A stretch of 64,000 bases of DNA from Fidelibacterota bacterium SCGC AAA160-B08 (GCA_000402755.1 AQSD01000002.1:1-64000); one strand, 5' to 3'; positions 9,014-18,244 are shown, counted from the stretch's first letter. The notes: generated by a model not told the origin, from the letters alone. A program made the numbers and translations.

Positions 9014-10150
9014 ATGAAAAGAATTGCAATATTTGGTTCAACGGGCTCTGTTGGCACTCAAAGTTTATCAGTTATAGATCAAAATAAAAATCAATTTGAC
9101 GTCATATCTTTGTCATGTAATCATAATGCAGACTTACTCTTCGAACAAACCAAAAAATTTATGCCTGAAAAAATTGGCATTAACACATTATCTGAGCACC
9201 ATCCAATTACAGAGTTTTGTAAAAAAAATAGTATTGATTTAATCGTTGGAGAAAATTCTTCTGATATCTTATCACAGTATAAAGATATAGATCTTGTTAT
9301 TAATGCTATTGTAGGAACAGATGGCTTAATTCCTACTATAAATACAGTTAATAATAATATTGAATTAGCATTGAGCAATAAGGAGTCTTTAGTGTTAGGA
9401 GGACATCTTATTATGCCAAAAGTAAAAGAAAATACAGCCAATTTAATTCCAGTAGATAGTGAACATTCTGCTATTTTTCAATGTCTTCATGGAGAAGAAA
9501 GCAGTGTGTTAAAAAAAATAATTTTAACTGGTAGCGGAGGACCTTTTTTAAAAAGAGAATTAAATACATTTAGCTCTATCCGTCAAGAAGAAGCTCTAAA
9601 GCACCCTAATTGGGATATGGGGAAAAAAATCTCAATCGATTCGGCCACTATGATGAATAAAGGACTAGAATTGGTAGAAGCAATGTGGTTATTTAATGTA
9701 AATAAAGAAGACATAGAAATTATTATTCATCCTGAATCTATTATACATTCTATGGTACAGTTTATAGACGATTCTTATAAAGCACATCTTGGAATTCCAG
9801 ATATGAAAATTCCTATACAGTATGCCCTATCTTTTCCCGGAAGAATCCATAGTAATTACGGCAGTTTAAATTTTGCAGATATTGGTCAATTCACATTTTT
9901 AAAACCAGACTATGCAAGATACCCCGTGTTAGGGTTGCTGACAGAATTAATTGATAGAGGAGGCAATAGGATTCCTATTATGAGTATGGCAAATGACTAT
10001 ATTGTTAGTCAATTTTTAAATAAAGAGATTTTATTTACAGATATACAAAGTTTACTTGAAAAAGTGATAAATGAATTTGAAGATAATTCAAGTCCATCTG
10101 TAGAAGATTTACTTACATTAAATCAACAAATAAAACTATATTTGGGCTAA
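9014..10150 (+). CDS. dxr: 1-deoxy-D-xylulose 5-phosphate reductoisomerase
   Basis: Makes 2-C-methyl-D-erythritol 4-phosphate, the committed step of the MEP isoprenoid pathway that feeds UppS. I start at ATG 9014, which opens directly on the NADPH-binding strand MKRIAIFGSTGSVGTQ; a longer frame from 8945 would only re-read the lpxA tail. Diagnostic motifs follow in order: ALSNKESLV, PVDSEHSAIFQCL with metal-binding residues, TGSGGPF, HPNWDMGKKISIDSATMMNKGLE and IIHPESIIHSMVQF. At 378 residues it is full length. The gap to the rseP start is only four bases. Confidence 0.95.
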   Translation: MKRIAIFGSTGSVGTQSLSVIDQNKNQFDVISLSCNHNADLLFEQTKKFMPEKIGINTLSEHHPITEFCKKNSIDLIVGENSSDILSQYKDIDLVINAIVGTDGLIPTINTVNNNIELALSNKESLVLGGHLIMPKVKENTANLIPVDSEHSAIFQCLHGEESSVLKKIILTGSGGPFLKRELNTFSSIRQEEALKHPNWDMGKKISIDSATMMNKGLELVEAMWLFNVNKEDIEIIIHPESIIHSMVQFIDDSYKAHLGIPDMKIPIQYALSFPGRIHSNYGSLNFADIGQFTFLKPDYARYPVLGLLTELIDRGGNRIPIMSMANDYIVSQFLNKEILFTDIQSLLEKVINEFEDNSSPSVEDLLTLNQQIKLYLG

Positions 10151-10154
10151 TTCT

Positions 10155-11225
10155 ATGATCTATATAATCGCATTCATTATACTTATTAGCATCATTGTTT
10201 TTGTGCATGAGCTTGGTCACTATTTAGCTGCACGAAGCATAGGTGTGACAGTTGAACAATTTTCAATTGGGATGCCTCCTACGATTTATAAGTTTAAACC
10301 AAAAAATATTAATACAGTTTTTCTAATTGGAGCTCTACCGTTGGGTGGATATGTCAAAATTAAAGGCATGTTAGATGAGAACATGGATACTGAACTAGTT
10401 GGTGCCGATGATGAACTAGAGTCAAAGAGTGCGTTACAAAAAATTTGGGTTTTAAGTGCAGGCGTTATCATGAATATCATTTTAGCTTTTTTTGTCTTTT
10501 CTGCTATCGGCGCTCTAGATGGAGATGTAGTACCTGTTGATCAAGATGTTGTTATAGATTTTGTTGCTCCTGACGGACCGGCTGAAGGTGCTGATTAGTT
10601 AGTTGGAGATAAAATTATTTCAATTAATAATATTGAAGTTGCAAGTTGGACAGCTGCTGTAAGCATAGTAGAAAAAAATCCTAATCAAGAAATACCTATT
10701 ACAATTATAAGAGAAGGGGAGTTATATCAAAAAAATATTACACTATCTTCTGGACCAAACTTTAAAGCAGGTAGGGTAGACGAAACTATTGGATTAATTG
10801 GTATTGCCAAAGATATGCAAGTCAAAGAACTAGGAGTTATAGAATCTTTTCAATATGGGTACAATCGTACAGCATGGTCAATGGTATTGATGAGCTCTTC
10901 TTTAAAAATGATTTTTCAAGGCAATGTTTCAAAAGATGAAGTAGGTAGCGTTATTATGATTGGACAAATGGCTGGAGATGCAGCACAAGCTGGGCTAAGT
11001 CCATTTTTATTATTGATGGCTTTGATTAGTGTAAATTTAGCATTCATTAATATGTTACCGATACCAGGACTAGATGGTGGACATATTGCAGTTATTTTAA
11101 TTGAAGTATTGATGAGAAGAAAACTTTCAGTTAAAGCGAGAATGCGTATCCAATCAGTAGGAATGTTTATATTATTATCATTAATGGCATTTCTGCTAAT
11201 CAATGATATTCTTAGACTTTTTTAA
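10155..11225 (+). pseudogene. rseP: RseP site-2 protease, interrupted by an in-frame TAG
   Basis: RseP cuts anti-sigma factors and leftover signal peptides inside the membrane. The reading frame from ATG 10155 has the zinc motif HELGHY in the first helix and stops at TAG 10596-10598, after GPAEGAD at the start of the PDZ domain. The same frame then continues with LVGDKIISIN through the rest of the PDZ domain and the C-terminal membrane part, which has NMLPIPGLDGGH (second zinc/active-site motif), to the stop at 11223-11225. Full length would be 356 residues. The stop aligns with a position usually Leu, so one base change (TTG to TAG) explains it. It could be a true mutation in one strain or an assembly error. 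Other genes here end in TAG, so TAG is a normal stop. Confidence 0.85.
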
Positions 11226-11942
11226 TTTTAAAACAATTACTCCCTTACTAAGTTTCAACGATATTTTAACAGGAACAGTTCGGCTATTAATGGTTCCATA
11301 CGATATTTGCATATCCCCTTTATTTTTTAATGCAGATCTGCCATTATGTAAAGGTTTGTACGTATAAGCATCAAATTTCCCTGCCGGCGTACGAATGGTT
11401 TTCATCCCAATATTTTGTATCTCAATTTCTCTCACTTTTCCTTCATCTAGGGTAGTAAATTTTTTTGATTCTTGTTCTAAGATATTTTCATTTTTTAAAA
11501 TCATTATTAACGCATATGGATCAAATATATTATCTGGTATTATGTATTCTTTTCCATTAGTAATAGCTTTATTACCTTGAATGATAGTTGTTGATTCGCG
11601 TCGGGTATTCCTTTCGCGCAATTTTTTAACCTGCTTAATTAAGCCAAGCGATTCAGTATCAACCCATACATCTATTGTATCTCTAATCTTATATAGAGCA
11701 TCACCCAATTTAGAAGTCTTTACGGAAAAGCTTAAATGATAAGCTTCACGTCCATTTATTATTTCTATATTTTTTATACTTAGCGTAGCTGAACCTAATT
11801 TTATTAAGTCAGGGCCAATTTTAATGAGATCAACAAATAGATCATATTTGTACTCTTCTCCAGGTACAAAAGATGGAGATTTTTCTAAAGATGTTTGTCC
11901 TAATAAGAAAGACATGAATAGGAGTATAATAATTTTTTTCAT
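11196..11942 (-). CDS. DUF3108 domain secreted protein
   Basis: The 248-residue product has a signal peptide (KKIIILLFMSFLLGQ) and a mature part matching the DUF3108 pattern: FVPGEEYKYDL near the start, paired strands ending in YHLSFSVKT, DTIDVWVD, and a later GKVREIEI and TPAGKFDAYTYKP. The family is expected to be a periplasmic or outer-membrane-associated beta-rich protein; no enzymatic function is established. It converges on rseP and the two 3' ends overlap by 30 bases. It lies just downstream of tsaC on the same strand with a two-base gap, so it shares that operon. Confidence 0.8.
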   Translation of the reverse strand: MKKIIILLFMSFLLGQTSLEKSPSFVPGEEYKYDLFVDLIKIGPDLIKLGSATLSIKNIEIINGREAYHLSFSVKTSKLGDALYKIRDTIDVWVDTESLGLIKQVKKLRERNTRRESTTIIQGNKAITNGKEYIIPDNIFDPYALIMILKNENILEQESKKFTTLDEGKVREIEIQNIGMKTIRTPAGKFDAYTYKPLHNGRSALKNKGDMQISYGTINSRTVPVKISLKLSKGVIVLKLKKSKNIID

Positions 11943-11944
11943 TA

Positions 11945-12511
11945 TTATCGAATTTGAGAAATATTATCTTTATCAAACATATAAATTTTTGAAGCAGACT
12001 TATTATTAATAATACCACCATCTATTATGAGATCTATATTAGAACCAAACATTTTTTCTATCTCATCTGGATTATTGACTGGTTCTTGACCAGTAGTATT
12101 AATACTTGTAGTTGTTATAGGCTTATTATATTCAGATAAAAGCGTGTTCAAGAATGGGTAGTTAGGAACACGAAATCCAATCATGTTATTCTTAGTAATT
12201 AAACTATTAAAGCTATTTGATTTATATTCTACAATACATGTATCGCCTTTTGCAATGATACCGTCCATTTTATTTTTCATGTTTAAGGGGATAACCAATT
12301 TATTAGAAAGACTTTCAAGACTATGGGTAATAATACTCATAGGAGCTTGTCGATTCTTAAGATGGTTAATCTTGTTTATGCCAAGATCATTGTCTATATC
12401 TGTTCCAATCCCATAAATTGTATCTGTAGGGTATACAATTACTTGGTTATTTTTTAACGCAAATAATGTGTGATGAATAACATCTGGGTGATTTATTGCG
12501 ATCCTTTTCAT
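11945..12511 (-). CDS. tsaC: Sua5/YciO/YrdC family threonylcarbamoyl-AMP synthase
   Basis: Makes threonylcarbamoyl-AMP from threonine, bicarbonate and ATP for the t6A37 modification of ANN-decoding tRNAs, including the CAU tRNA found later in this window. The YPTDTIYGIGTD motif near residue 25 and the KNRQAPMSI segment (in place of KxR..P) are family hallmarks, as is the TTTSINTTGQEP strand. I start at ATG 12511, which overlaps the acyltransferase stop as ATGA and has an AGAGG just upstream; a start at 12535 would add eight unrelated residues. At 188 residues it is the short TsaC form without the Sua5 extension. Confidence 0.88.
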   Translation of the reverse strand: MKRIAINHPDVIHHTLFALKNNQVIVYPTDTIYGIGTDIDNDLGINKINHLKNRQAPMSIITHSLESLSNKLVIPLNMKNKMDGIIAKGDTCIVEYKSNSFNSLITKNNMIGFRVPNYPFLNTLLSEYNKPITTTSINTTGQEPVNNPDEIEKMFGSNIDLIIDGGIINNKSASKIYMFDKDNISQIR

Positions 12512-13347
12512 ATTCCTCTTTGAGCAGTTTTCCATCTTTTATGAAACCAAAAATATTGTTCTGGATTTTTTTTAATAACGTTTTCTAATGCTAATGTGTA
12601 CTCTTGAACAACTTCATCTATATCTAACGTTCCAGCTGCGTTTATTTTTGTAAAGTTTACACTATATTCATGATTATTTTTTGTGATGGCGAAGAAAATA
12701 ATGGGCGCGCCTATTCGCTTATGCAATATGGCCGCTCCAGAGGGGGTAGAAGATGGAATATTAAAAAAGTTAACAAATTTCCCTTTTTCTCTGGCATCTT
12801 GGTCGCTTAATAAGATTAATATTTCATTGTTCTTTAACGCAGCTTTAAGATGAATGCCCGATTCTCCTTTATAGAGCTGTCTTTTCATATATTTTTCTCT
12901 AATTTTCTTAAAAAATTGATCTGCAGCACTATCATTTTGTTTATATGCCACTCCACATAAAGAGTATCCTTTATTTGAAAGATCATAGAAGAGCTTATCA
13001 AATGATCCAAAGTGTCCACCAACAAAAAGAACCCCCCTATCTTCTTTTAATGCTTCATCTAATAATTCAAGATTGTTGAACTCTATCTTTTTATTATCGA
13101 AGTATCTCGGGAAAGAAAGAAATTCTAAAAAATCCTCTACATAAAATTTATAACACTCAGAAGTTGTTTTTTCGTACCAGTTTTGGCTTTTATCAGGAAA
13201 TGCTCTTTTTAAGTTAGCTAATACTACTTTTCGTCTTAATTTTAGTAGATGGAATAGTAGACTATAGAAGCATTTATAGGTAAATTTATTTAAGAATGTT
13301 GGAACAGTTCTTAGAAAAAATGAAAGCACTTTCAGAAATATATACAT
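12508..13347 (-). CDS. LpxL/HtrB-family lipid A acyltransferase
   Basis: Adds a secondary acyl chain to Kdo-lipid A or a related lipid at the inner membrane. The catalytic HX4D motif is present as His112-Asp117 (GGHFGSFD). Further family features are NLKRAFPDKS near residue 45, LLSDQDAREKG near 180, and PSGAAILHKRIGAPIIF. I take ATG 13347 as start, opening on the membrane segment MYIFLKVLSFFL. A longer frame from 13422 would run into the divergent nfeD gene. At 279 residues it is a little short but complete. It is first in the minus-strand operon with tsaC and the DUF3108 gene. Confidence 0.88.
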   Translation of the reverse strand: MYIFLKVLSFFLRTVPTFLNKFTYKCFYSLLFHLLKLRRKVVLANLKRAFPDKSQNWYEKTTSECYKFYVEDFLEFLSFPRYFDNKKIEFNNLELLDEALKEDRGVLFVGGHFGSFDKLFYDLSNKGYSLCGVAYKQNDSAADQFFKKIREKYMKRQLYKGESGIHLKAALKNNEILILLSDQDAREKGKFVNFFNIPSSTPSGAAILHKRIGAPIIFFAITKNNHEYSVNFTKINAAGTLDIDEVVQEYTLALENVIKKNPEQYFWFHKRWKTAQRGI

Positions 13348-13375
13348 TAAGTAAATGTAAATCTTTGTATTAGCA

Positions 13376-14578
13376 ATGAAAACAAAATTCAAACACATAT
13401 GGCTATTTATTTTATTACTCATTCTAGGGAGTGGTATAGCTCAAGAAAATAAAAAAAATATTTATATTGTTCCCATACAAGATACAATCGATTTAGGAAT
13501 CCCTAGTTTTGTGAAGCGCGCTATAAGTATAGCAGAATCTAATAATAGCAAATTAATTATTTTTGATATAGATACTTTTGGAGGTCGGGTCGATGCGGCT
13601 ACTCAAATTAAAGATGCTATATCAGCAACAGATATTACCACAATAGCTTTTATTAATCGTAGAGCAATTTCAGCTGGATCCCTGATCTCTTTATCATGCG
13701 ATAAAATTTATATGACAGATGGAGCAACTATTGGAGCTACTAGTGTTGTAGATATGACAGGATCGAAACAATCAGAAAAATCTCAAAGCTATATGCGAGA
13801 AGAAATGGCTGCTACTGCAGAAAAGACAGGAAAAAATTCTAGTATCGCCCGAGGAATGGTTGATGAAGAATTAAGTTTTGAATTTTTAGTAATTCAGGGA
13901 GACTCATTAAAAGTTGAGGATATAGAGGGAAGAAAAGAAGGTAAGCTTATTACGTTAACTACAGAATTAGCATTAAAGTATGGTATTGCTGACGGAAAAG
14001 GCGAGTCAATAGAAGAAATTTTATCTAGTCTTGGCATAGAAGATTACAATATTATTACTTTAAATGAAAACTGGTCTGAAGACCTAGTACGTTTCCTCAC
14101 AGATCCTACTATATCGTCCCTATTAACCACTTTTGGTACGATTGGAATTATATCTGAATTATATAGCGCTGGATGGGGTATTGGAGGCACCATCGGTATT
14201 GTATGTTTAACACTAGCTTTGGGAGCAGGATACTTGACACAGTTGGCCTCTTCTATGGATTTATTAATTATTATGAGCGGTTTATTATTGCTCGTAATAG
14301 AGTTTATAGCAATTCCTGGATTTGGATTTTTTGGTATTGCAGGGGTTGGCGTTTTATTTTATGGGTTATATCTTTTATTAATCCCCGGAGTCCCTGTGAG
14401 CGATGAAATTTATTCGCAAGCAATGGATGGATTTTCTTGGGGTGTTGTTGGAGGAATTATAGCCTTAATTATGGTAGCTAATCTGTTATTGAAATCAAAA
14501 TTTTTAGAAAAATTTATTACTACAGACTCTAACAAAAGTACGCTGAAAAAAAATTATAAAAAAAGAGGGAAGGTGTAG
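13376..14578 (+). CDS. nfeD: NfeD-type membrane serine protease
   Basis: A signal peptide ending SGIAQ precedes a ClpP-like protease domain (about residues 25-215) with FDIDTFGGRVDAA and a nucleophile Ser in the RAISAGSLISLSCD stretch, as in the 1510-N type stomatin-operon protease. A block of four or five membrane helices follows (about 235-375). Long-form NfeD proteins normally finish with an OB-fold domain; here the chain ends after the last helix in a Lys-rich tail of about 30 residues, so that domain is missing. The downstream floA gene is the expected partner. Only 28 bases separate it from the divergent acyltransferase start. Confidence 0.88.
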   Translation: MKTKFKHIWLFILLLILGSGIAQENKKNIYIVPIQDTIDLGIPSFVKRAISIAESNNSKLIIFDIDTFGGRVDAATQIKDAISATDITTIAFINRRAISAGSLISLSCDKIYMTDGATIGATSVVDMTGSKQSEKSQSYMREEMAATAEKTGKNSSIARGMVDEELSFEFLVIQGDSLKVEDIEGRKEGKLITLTTELALKYGIADGKGESIEEILSSLGIEDYNIITLNENWSEDLVRFLTDPTISSLLTTFGTIGIISELYSAGWGIGGTIGIVCLTLALGAGYLTQLASSMDLLIIMSGLLLLVIEFIAIPGFGFFGIAGVGVLFYGLYLLLIPGVPVSDEIYSQAMDGFSWGVVGGIIALIMVANLLLKSKFLEKFITTDSNKSTLKKNYKKRGKV

Positions 14579-14638
14579 GACTATATCAGAGTTTATGAAT
14601 AAGTTGTATAAGATTTTTAGACAAAAAAAGGAGGAGTA

Positions 14639-15607
14639 ATGGGACTTTATGTTGCCTTACCGTTAGTATTATTTATATTATTATTATTATGGGTCGTTCC
14701 AGTGGGACTATGGCTACAAGCCATATTTAGTATTGGAGGTGGCCAGGTTACTATTTTTAATTTGATTGGAATGCGATTTAGACGTGTTCCTCCAGGCATT
14801 GTTGTTAATGGACTAATTGCAGCTCGTAAAGCAGGAATCATGTTAGAAAGCGATGATCTAGAAGTGCATTATATGGCTGGTGGAGATATAAATAAAGTCG
14901 TTGCTGCACTAATTGCCGCAGCCAAGGCTGGTATTGAACTGACTTTTGAAATTGCTACTGCAATTGACTTAGCGGGGCGTGATGTTTTATCTGCAGTACA
15001 AACAAGCGTATATCCAAAAGTAATTGATGCGCCGGTAGATGGAAAATTATCTGCTGTATCAAAAGATGGTATTGAAGTGAGAGCAAGAGCAAGAGTTACT
15101 GTGAGAACTGATATCCCTAACTTAGTTGGAGGGGCAACAGAAGATACAATCATCGCAAGAGTTGGAGAAGGAATTGTAAGTGCGATTGGTTCAAAAGAGT
15201 CTTATGAGGCAGTATTAGAAAATCCAGACTCAATCTCTAAAAATGTATTAGATAAAGGATTAAATCAAGGAACAGCATTTGAAATACTTTCAATTGATAT
15301 TGCTGATATTGATGTAGGAAAAAATATTGGTGCCCAGTTACAAGCTGATCAAGCAGAAGCAGACTTAAGAGTTGCTCAAGCAAAAGCAGAAACTAGAAGA
15401 GCAATGGCAGTAGCCTTAGAGCAAGAAATGAAAGCTAAGGTTGTTGAGGCAGAATCTGAAGTGCCTAAAGCTATGGCCCATGCATTTAGAGAAGGTAATT
15501 TAGGAATTTTAGATTATTACAAGCTTGATAATATTGCTTCCGATACTAGCATGAGACAGTCTATTGCTGGCACAGGAGAAGAATCTAAAGACGACTCAGA
15601 GGGATAA
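14639..15607 (+). CDS. floA: Flotillin-like membrane scaffold protein FloA
   Basis: A membrane-anchored SPFH-domain protein that organises fluid-lipid microdomains. The 322-residue chain starts with a hairpin membrane anchor (about 1-28), then the FloA-specific sequence IGMRFRRVPPGIVVNGLIAARKAG, the SPFH core with VQTSVYPKVIDAP, and an Ala/Glu-rich coiled coil (QADQAEADLRVAQAKAETRR, about 235-285). An unusually strong Shine-Dalgarno (AAAGGAGGAG, 14627-14636) lies just before the ATG, suggesting high translation. It forms an nfeD-floA pair as in many bacteria. Confidence 0.93.
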   Translation: MGLYVALPLVLFILLLLWVVPVGLWLQAIFSIGGGQVTIFNLIGMRFRRVPPGIVVNGLIAARKAGIMLESDDLEVHYMAGGDINKVVAALIAAAKAGIELTFEIATAIDLAGRDVLSAVQTSVYPKVIDAPVDGKLSAVSKDGIEVRARARVTVRTDIPNLVGGATEDTIIARVGEGIVSAIGSKESYEAVLENPDSISKNVLDKGLNQGTAFEILSIDIADIDVGKNIGAQLQADQAEADLRVAQAKAETRRAMAVALEQEMKAKVVEAESEVPKAMAHAFREGNLGILDYYKLDNIASDTSMRQSIAGTGEESKDDSEG

Positions 15608-15609
15608 GT

Positions 15610-16119
15610 TTGGAAGAATTACTGTATTGGGGGGCGATTGCAGCCTTTTATCTTTGGTCTGCCTATAGAAGCAATCAAAAGAAGGCTAAGAAACTTGTTC
15701 CTAACCAGGCTCCTGCTAAAAAGGATTTAAAGAATCCTCAGATACCTAATAATCAAGAAATTAATGTATTAGATTTCTTGAATAGAGCATTTGAGGAGTC
15801 TACAACACCACGCAAAGAAGAAGTGCTCAAAAAAGCAGTCTTGTCTAATAAAAGTGAGCATGCTATTCAAGATAAATTTCTAGATCATTTTAACAGCAAG
15901 CATGATTTAAGTATCGTTGACGATCGACACCTAGATAGTATTGCAATAAAAGATCAACATTTAGATAGTATATCCTCACGATTAAATCGTAAAGTCAAAA
16001 AAGTGGTAGTCAAGAAAAAGAAACCACTTGAGTTAATTCAAAAAAAATATAGAAAAAATCCCACCAAACTTGCAATGACAATGCAGGCTATTTTTGAACA
16101 GCCAAAAGGAATGCAATAA
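15610..16119 (+). CDS. Small single-pass membrane protein of the nfeD-floA operon, function unknown
   Basis: I do not recognise a family. The start is TTG 15610, supported by AGAGGGA a few bases upstream; it falls right after the floA stop. The 169 residues open with one membrane segment (LLYWGAIAAFYLWSAY), then a Lys/Pro/Asn-rich cytoplasmic part. A motif is repeated in tandem near residues 100-120: DDRHLDSI then KDQHLDSI. A basic stretch (KVKKVVVKKKK) follows, and the last 30 residues (KYRKNPTKLAMTMQAIFEQP) look like a conserved interaction tail. By position it may be a floA-associated factor, which is inference only. Confidence 0.75.
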   Translation: MEELLYWGAIAAFYLWSAYRSNQKKAKKLVPNQAPAKKDLKNPQIPNNQEINVLDFLNRAFEESTTPRKEEVLKKAVLSNKSEHAIQDKFLDHFNSKHDLSIVDDRHLDSIAIKDQHLDSISSRLNRKVKKVVVKKKKPLELIQKKYRKNPTKLAMTMQAIFEQPKGMQ

Positions 16120-16124
16120 ACAAG

Positions 16125-16676
16125 ATGAAACTTCTAATAATGGGCCCACCTGGGGCAGGAAAAGGGACGCAGGCTAAAATCCTTGCAGAAAAATATAATC
16201 TTATACATTTATCAACTGGCGATATTTTAAGAAGAGAAATAAAGAAAAAAACAGCTATTGGGCTAGAAGCACAGTCTTATATGAATGGAGGAAATTTAGT
16301 ACCAGATAACGTCTTATTAGCTATAATGGATAGTACTTTGACATCATTAAAAGATTCAGGCACTATTCTTGATGGATTTCCCAGAACAATTCCACAAGCG
16401 GAAGGATTAAGTACAATCGTTGAAAATCTGGATTCAAAAATAGATTATGTATTAAATATCCACGTAGAAGAACAGATCTTAATTAACAGATTGATCGAAA
16501 GAGCTCAAAACTCTGGTCGTCCAGACGATACTGAAGAAGTAATTACTAAGCGCCAGAAAGTCTATACAAAATTGACAGCCCCATTGGTTAATTTTTATAA
16601 GAATAATATTATTCAGATTGATGGAGATGGCTCTATTGATCAAGTAACACAGCGGATTCTAAAACAGATTCAATAA
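16125..16676 (+). CDS. adk: Adenylate kinase
   Basis: Interconverts ATP, ADP and AMP. The P-loop MGPPGAGKGTQ is at the N-terminus, followed by HLSTGDILRREI for AMP binding, DGFPRTIPQAE, and RLIERAQNSGRPDDTEE at the LID hinge. At 183 residues it is the short-LID form, with no zinc-binding LID insertion, and otherwise complete. It lies five bases after the preceding gene and overlaps coaE by one base. Confidence 0.96.
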   Translation: MKLLIMGPPGAGKGTQAKILAEKYNLIHLSTGDILRREIKKKTAIGLEAQSYMNGGNLVPDNVLLAIMDSTLTSLKDSGTILDGFPRTIPQAEGLSTIVENLDSKIDYVLNIHVEEQILINRLIERAQNSGRPDDTEEVITKRQKVYTKLTAPLVNFYKNNIIQIDGDGSIDQVTQRILKQIQ

Positions 16677-17284
16677 TGATTATTGTTGGAATAACTGGAG
16701 GGATCGCTTCTGGTAAAAGTACCGTATCTAAAATTTTTCAAAAAGAGCATGATGCATATATTTTTGATGCAGATAAAGAAGCAAAACGCCTTTTACTCAA
16801 TAAGGAAATATCAGAAAAAATTCTTCATACCTTTCCCGATTTACAAGATACAGATCCCCTGTCTATGAGTAAGATTGTCTTTAAAAATGAAGACAATCAA
16901 AAAAAATTAAATGCTATTCTACATCCTGCTCTAAATATAGAGCTCTTAAAAAGAATTGAAAGCATTGGTCATAAAAAAAAATATTCCATTTTTGTTGTTG
17001 ATGCAGCACTTATTATTGAGGGTGGTTCATATAAATATTATCATGATTCTGGAGCATATATTATATTATTAATTAGTTCAGAAGCTAAACGTATTCAACG
17101 CGCATTATCTAGGGGAAATCTATCAGAAGAATCAATTAAAGAGCGTATGGACTTACAGTGGGATGATGATAAAAAGAAAGATTATGTAGATTATATTCTG
17201 GAAAATAATGACTCTTTAGATAAATTAAAATCTTCAATTACATTTTTAGTAAAAGAAATAAGAGAAAATGCAAAAATTAGCTAA
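16676..17284 (+). CDS. coaE: Dephospho-CoA kinase
   Basis: Last step of coenzyme A synthesis: phosphorylates the 3'-OH of dephospho-CoA. The P-loop GITGGIASGKSTV is at residues 5-17, then DADKEAKRL, LHPALN and DAALIIEGG, followed by the LID-like QRALSRGNLSEESIKERM segment. 202 residues, normal length. The ATG overlaps the adk TAA by one base (TAATG). The 3' end overlaps the following lipoprotein gene by 17 bases, so the three genes are coupled. Confidence 0.93.
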   Translation: MIIVGITGGIASGKSTVSKIFQKEHDAYIFDADKEAKRLLLNKEISEKILHTFPDLQDTDPLSMSKIVFKNEDNQKKLNAILHPALNIELLKRIESIGHKKKYSIFVVDAALIIEGGSYKYYHDSGAYIILLISSEAKRIQRALSRGNLSEESIKERMDLQWDDDKKKDYVDYILENNDSLDKLKSSITFLVKEIRENAKIS

Positions 17285-18239
17285 AGCTTTATTCCTTTTT
17301 TTAATTATTGCATGTGGATCTGACACAGGATCTAAGATAATATCATCTAGTGGAGTGATAGATCCTAATACTGGCAATGGTGGCAATGGTGGCAATAGCG
17401 GAGATGGCTCTATCCCAGACCTTGTTGTCGAGTTAATTTCTTCTTATAATGATGATACAGCATCTTTTTCTACAGTATTTGGTAATTATACTCGAAGCTT
17501 TATTGTTCATACTCCCCCTAATTATGACCCAAATAATGGACCAATCCCATTACTATTTGTATTGCATGGATATACAGGTCAAGCACCTTCTATAAGAAAT
17601 TACTCCGGATTTGATAGTATTGCAGACGAAGAAAACTTTATAGTAGTATATGTTCAAGGTGTTGCTGATCAAATTACCAATAATACTGGTTGGAATGCGG
17701 GCGTAGGCACCTTTATTAATGTAGATGATGTAGGATTATTTTCTGCATTGATTAAGTATTTTAAAGGAAACTATAATATTGCTGATAGTAAGATTTTTTC
17801 AACTGGAATGTCTATGGGTGGATTTATGAGCTATAGACTGGCATGTGAATTAGAAGAAATAAATAGTATTGGGTCAGTGACTGGATCAATGGCTGCATAT
17901 TACAATTGTGTTCCACCAAATCAGAAAAGCATTATTCATTTTCATGGCACAGCTGATACAGTTGTACCTTACAATGGAAATTCTTGGAGTATAAATGTAG
18001 AAAATGTCCATTCGTTGTGGGCAAATCACAATGAATGTCAAAACAACTCAGAAGTTACAATTCCAGATTTTAACGGGGATGGAGTTGTATCAACACAATT
18101 GACTTCGTATGATTGTAATGGAAATAGAGAAGTAATTCTATATACTATGGAAAACGAAGGTCATACATGGTTTAAGAAAGAATGGGGTCATGACGTAGAT
18201 ACTTCACGATTGATTTGGGAATTTTTTAAAGATAAATAA
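17268..18239 (+). CDS. Lipoprotein alpha/beta-hydrolase, PHB-depolymerase/feruloyl-esterase type
   Basis: A lipobox (FLIIAC, Cys16) marks export and lipid anchoring. A Gly/Asn-rich linker (about 35-48) leads to an alpha/beta-hydrolase of the LpqC/esterase-PHB type. The inferred triad is Ser182 in GMSMGG, Asp230 in HGTADTVVPY and His299 in EGHTW; HGYTG near 100 is the oxyanion strand. The substrate is unclear; relatives cleave feruloyl or acetyl esters on polysaccharides, or PHB oligomers. An insertion with DFNGDGVVS (about 267-275) looks like a calcium-binding loop. Five or so cysteines after residue 190 may form disulfides. Confidence 0.85.
   Translation: MQKLAKALFLFLIIACGSDTGSKIISSSGVIDPNTGNGGNGGNSGDGSIPDLVVELISSYNDDTASFSTVFGNYTRSFIVHTPPNYDPNNGPIPLLFVLHGYTGQAPSIRNYSGFDSIADEENFIVVYVQGVADQITNNTGWNAGVGTFINVDDVGLFSALIKYFKGNYNIADSKIFSTGMSMGGFMSYRLACELEEINSIGSVTGSMAAYYNCVPPNQKSIIHFHGTADTVVPYNGNSWSINVENVHSLWANHNECQNNSEVTIPDFNGDGVVSTQLTSYDCNGNREVILYTMENEGHTWFKKEWGHDVDTSRLIWEFFKDK
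17373..17396 (+). repeat. Short 9-base tandem repeat in the lipoprotein linker
   Basis: GGCAATGGT is repeated 2.7 times in frame and encodes the Gly-Asn-Gly linker between lipid anchor and hydrolase domain. Its unit is a multiple of three, so copy-number change would alter linker length without breaking the frame. Confidence 0.6.
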
Positions 18240-18244
18240 CGCAT

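Noticed and set aside
10596..10598. TAG recoded as an amino acid in this organism
   Set aside because: Several intact genes in the window end in TAG (for example nfeD and wzy), so TAG acts as a normal stop.
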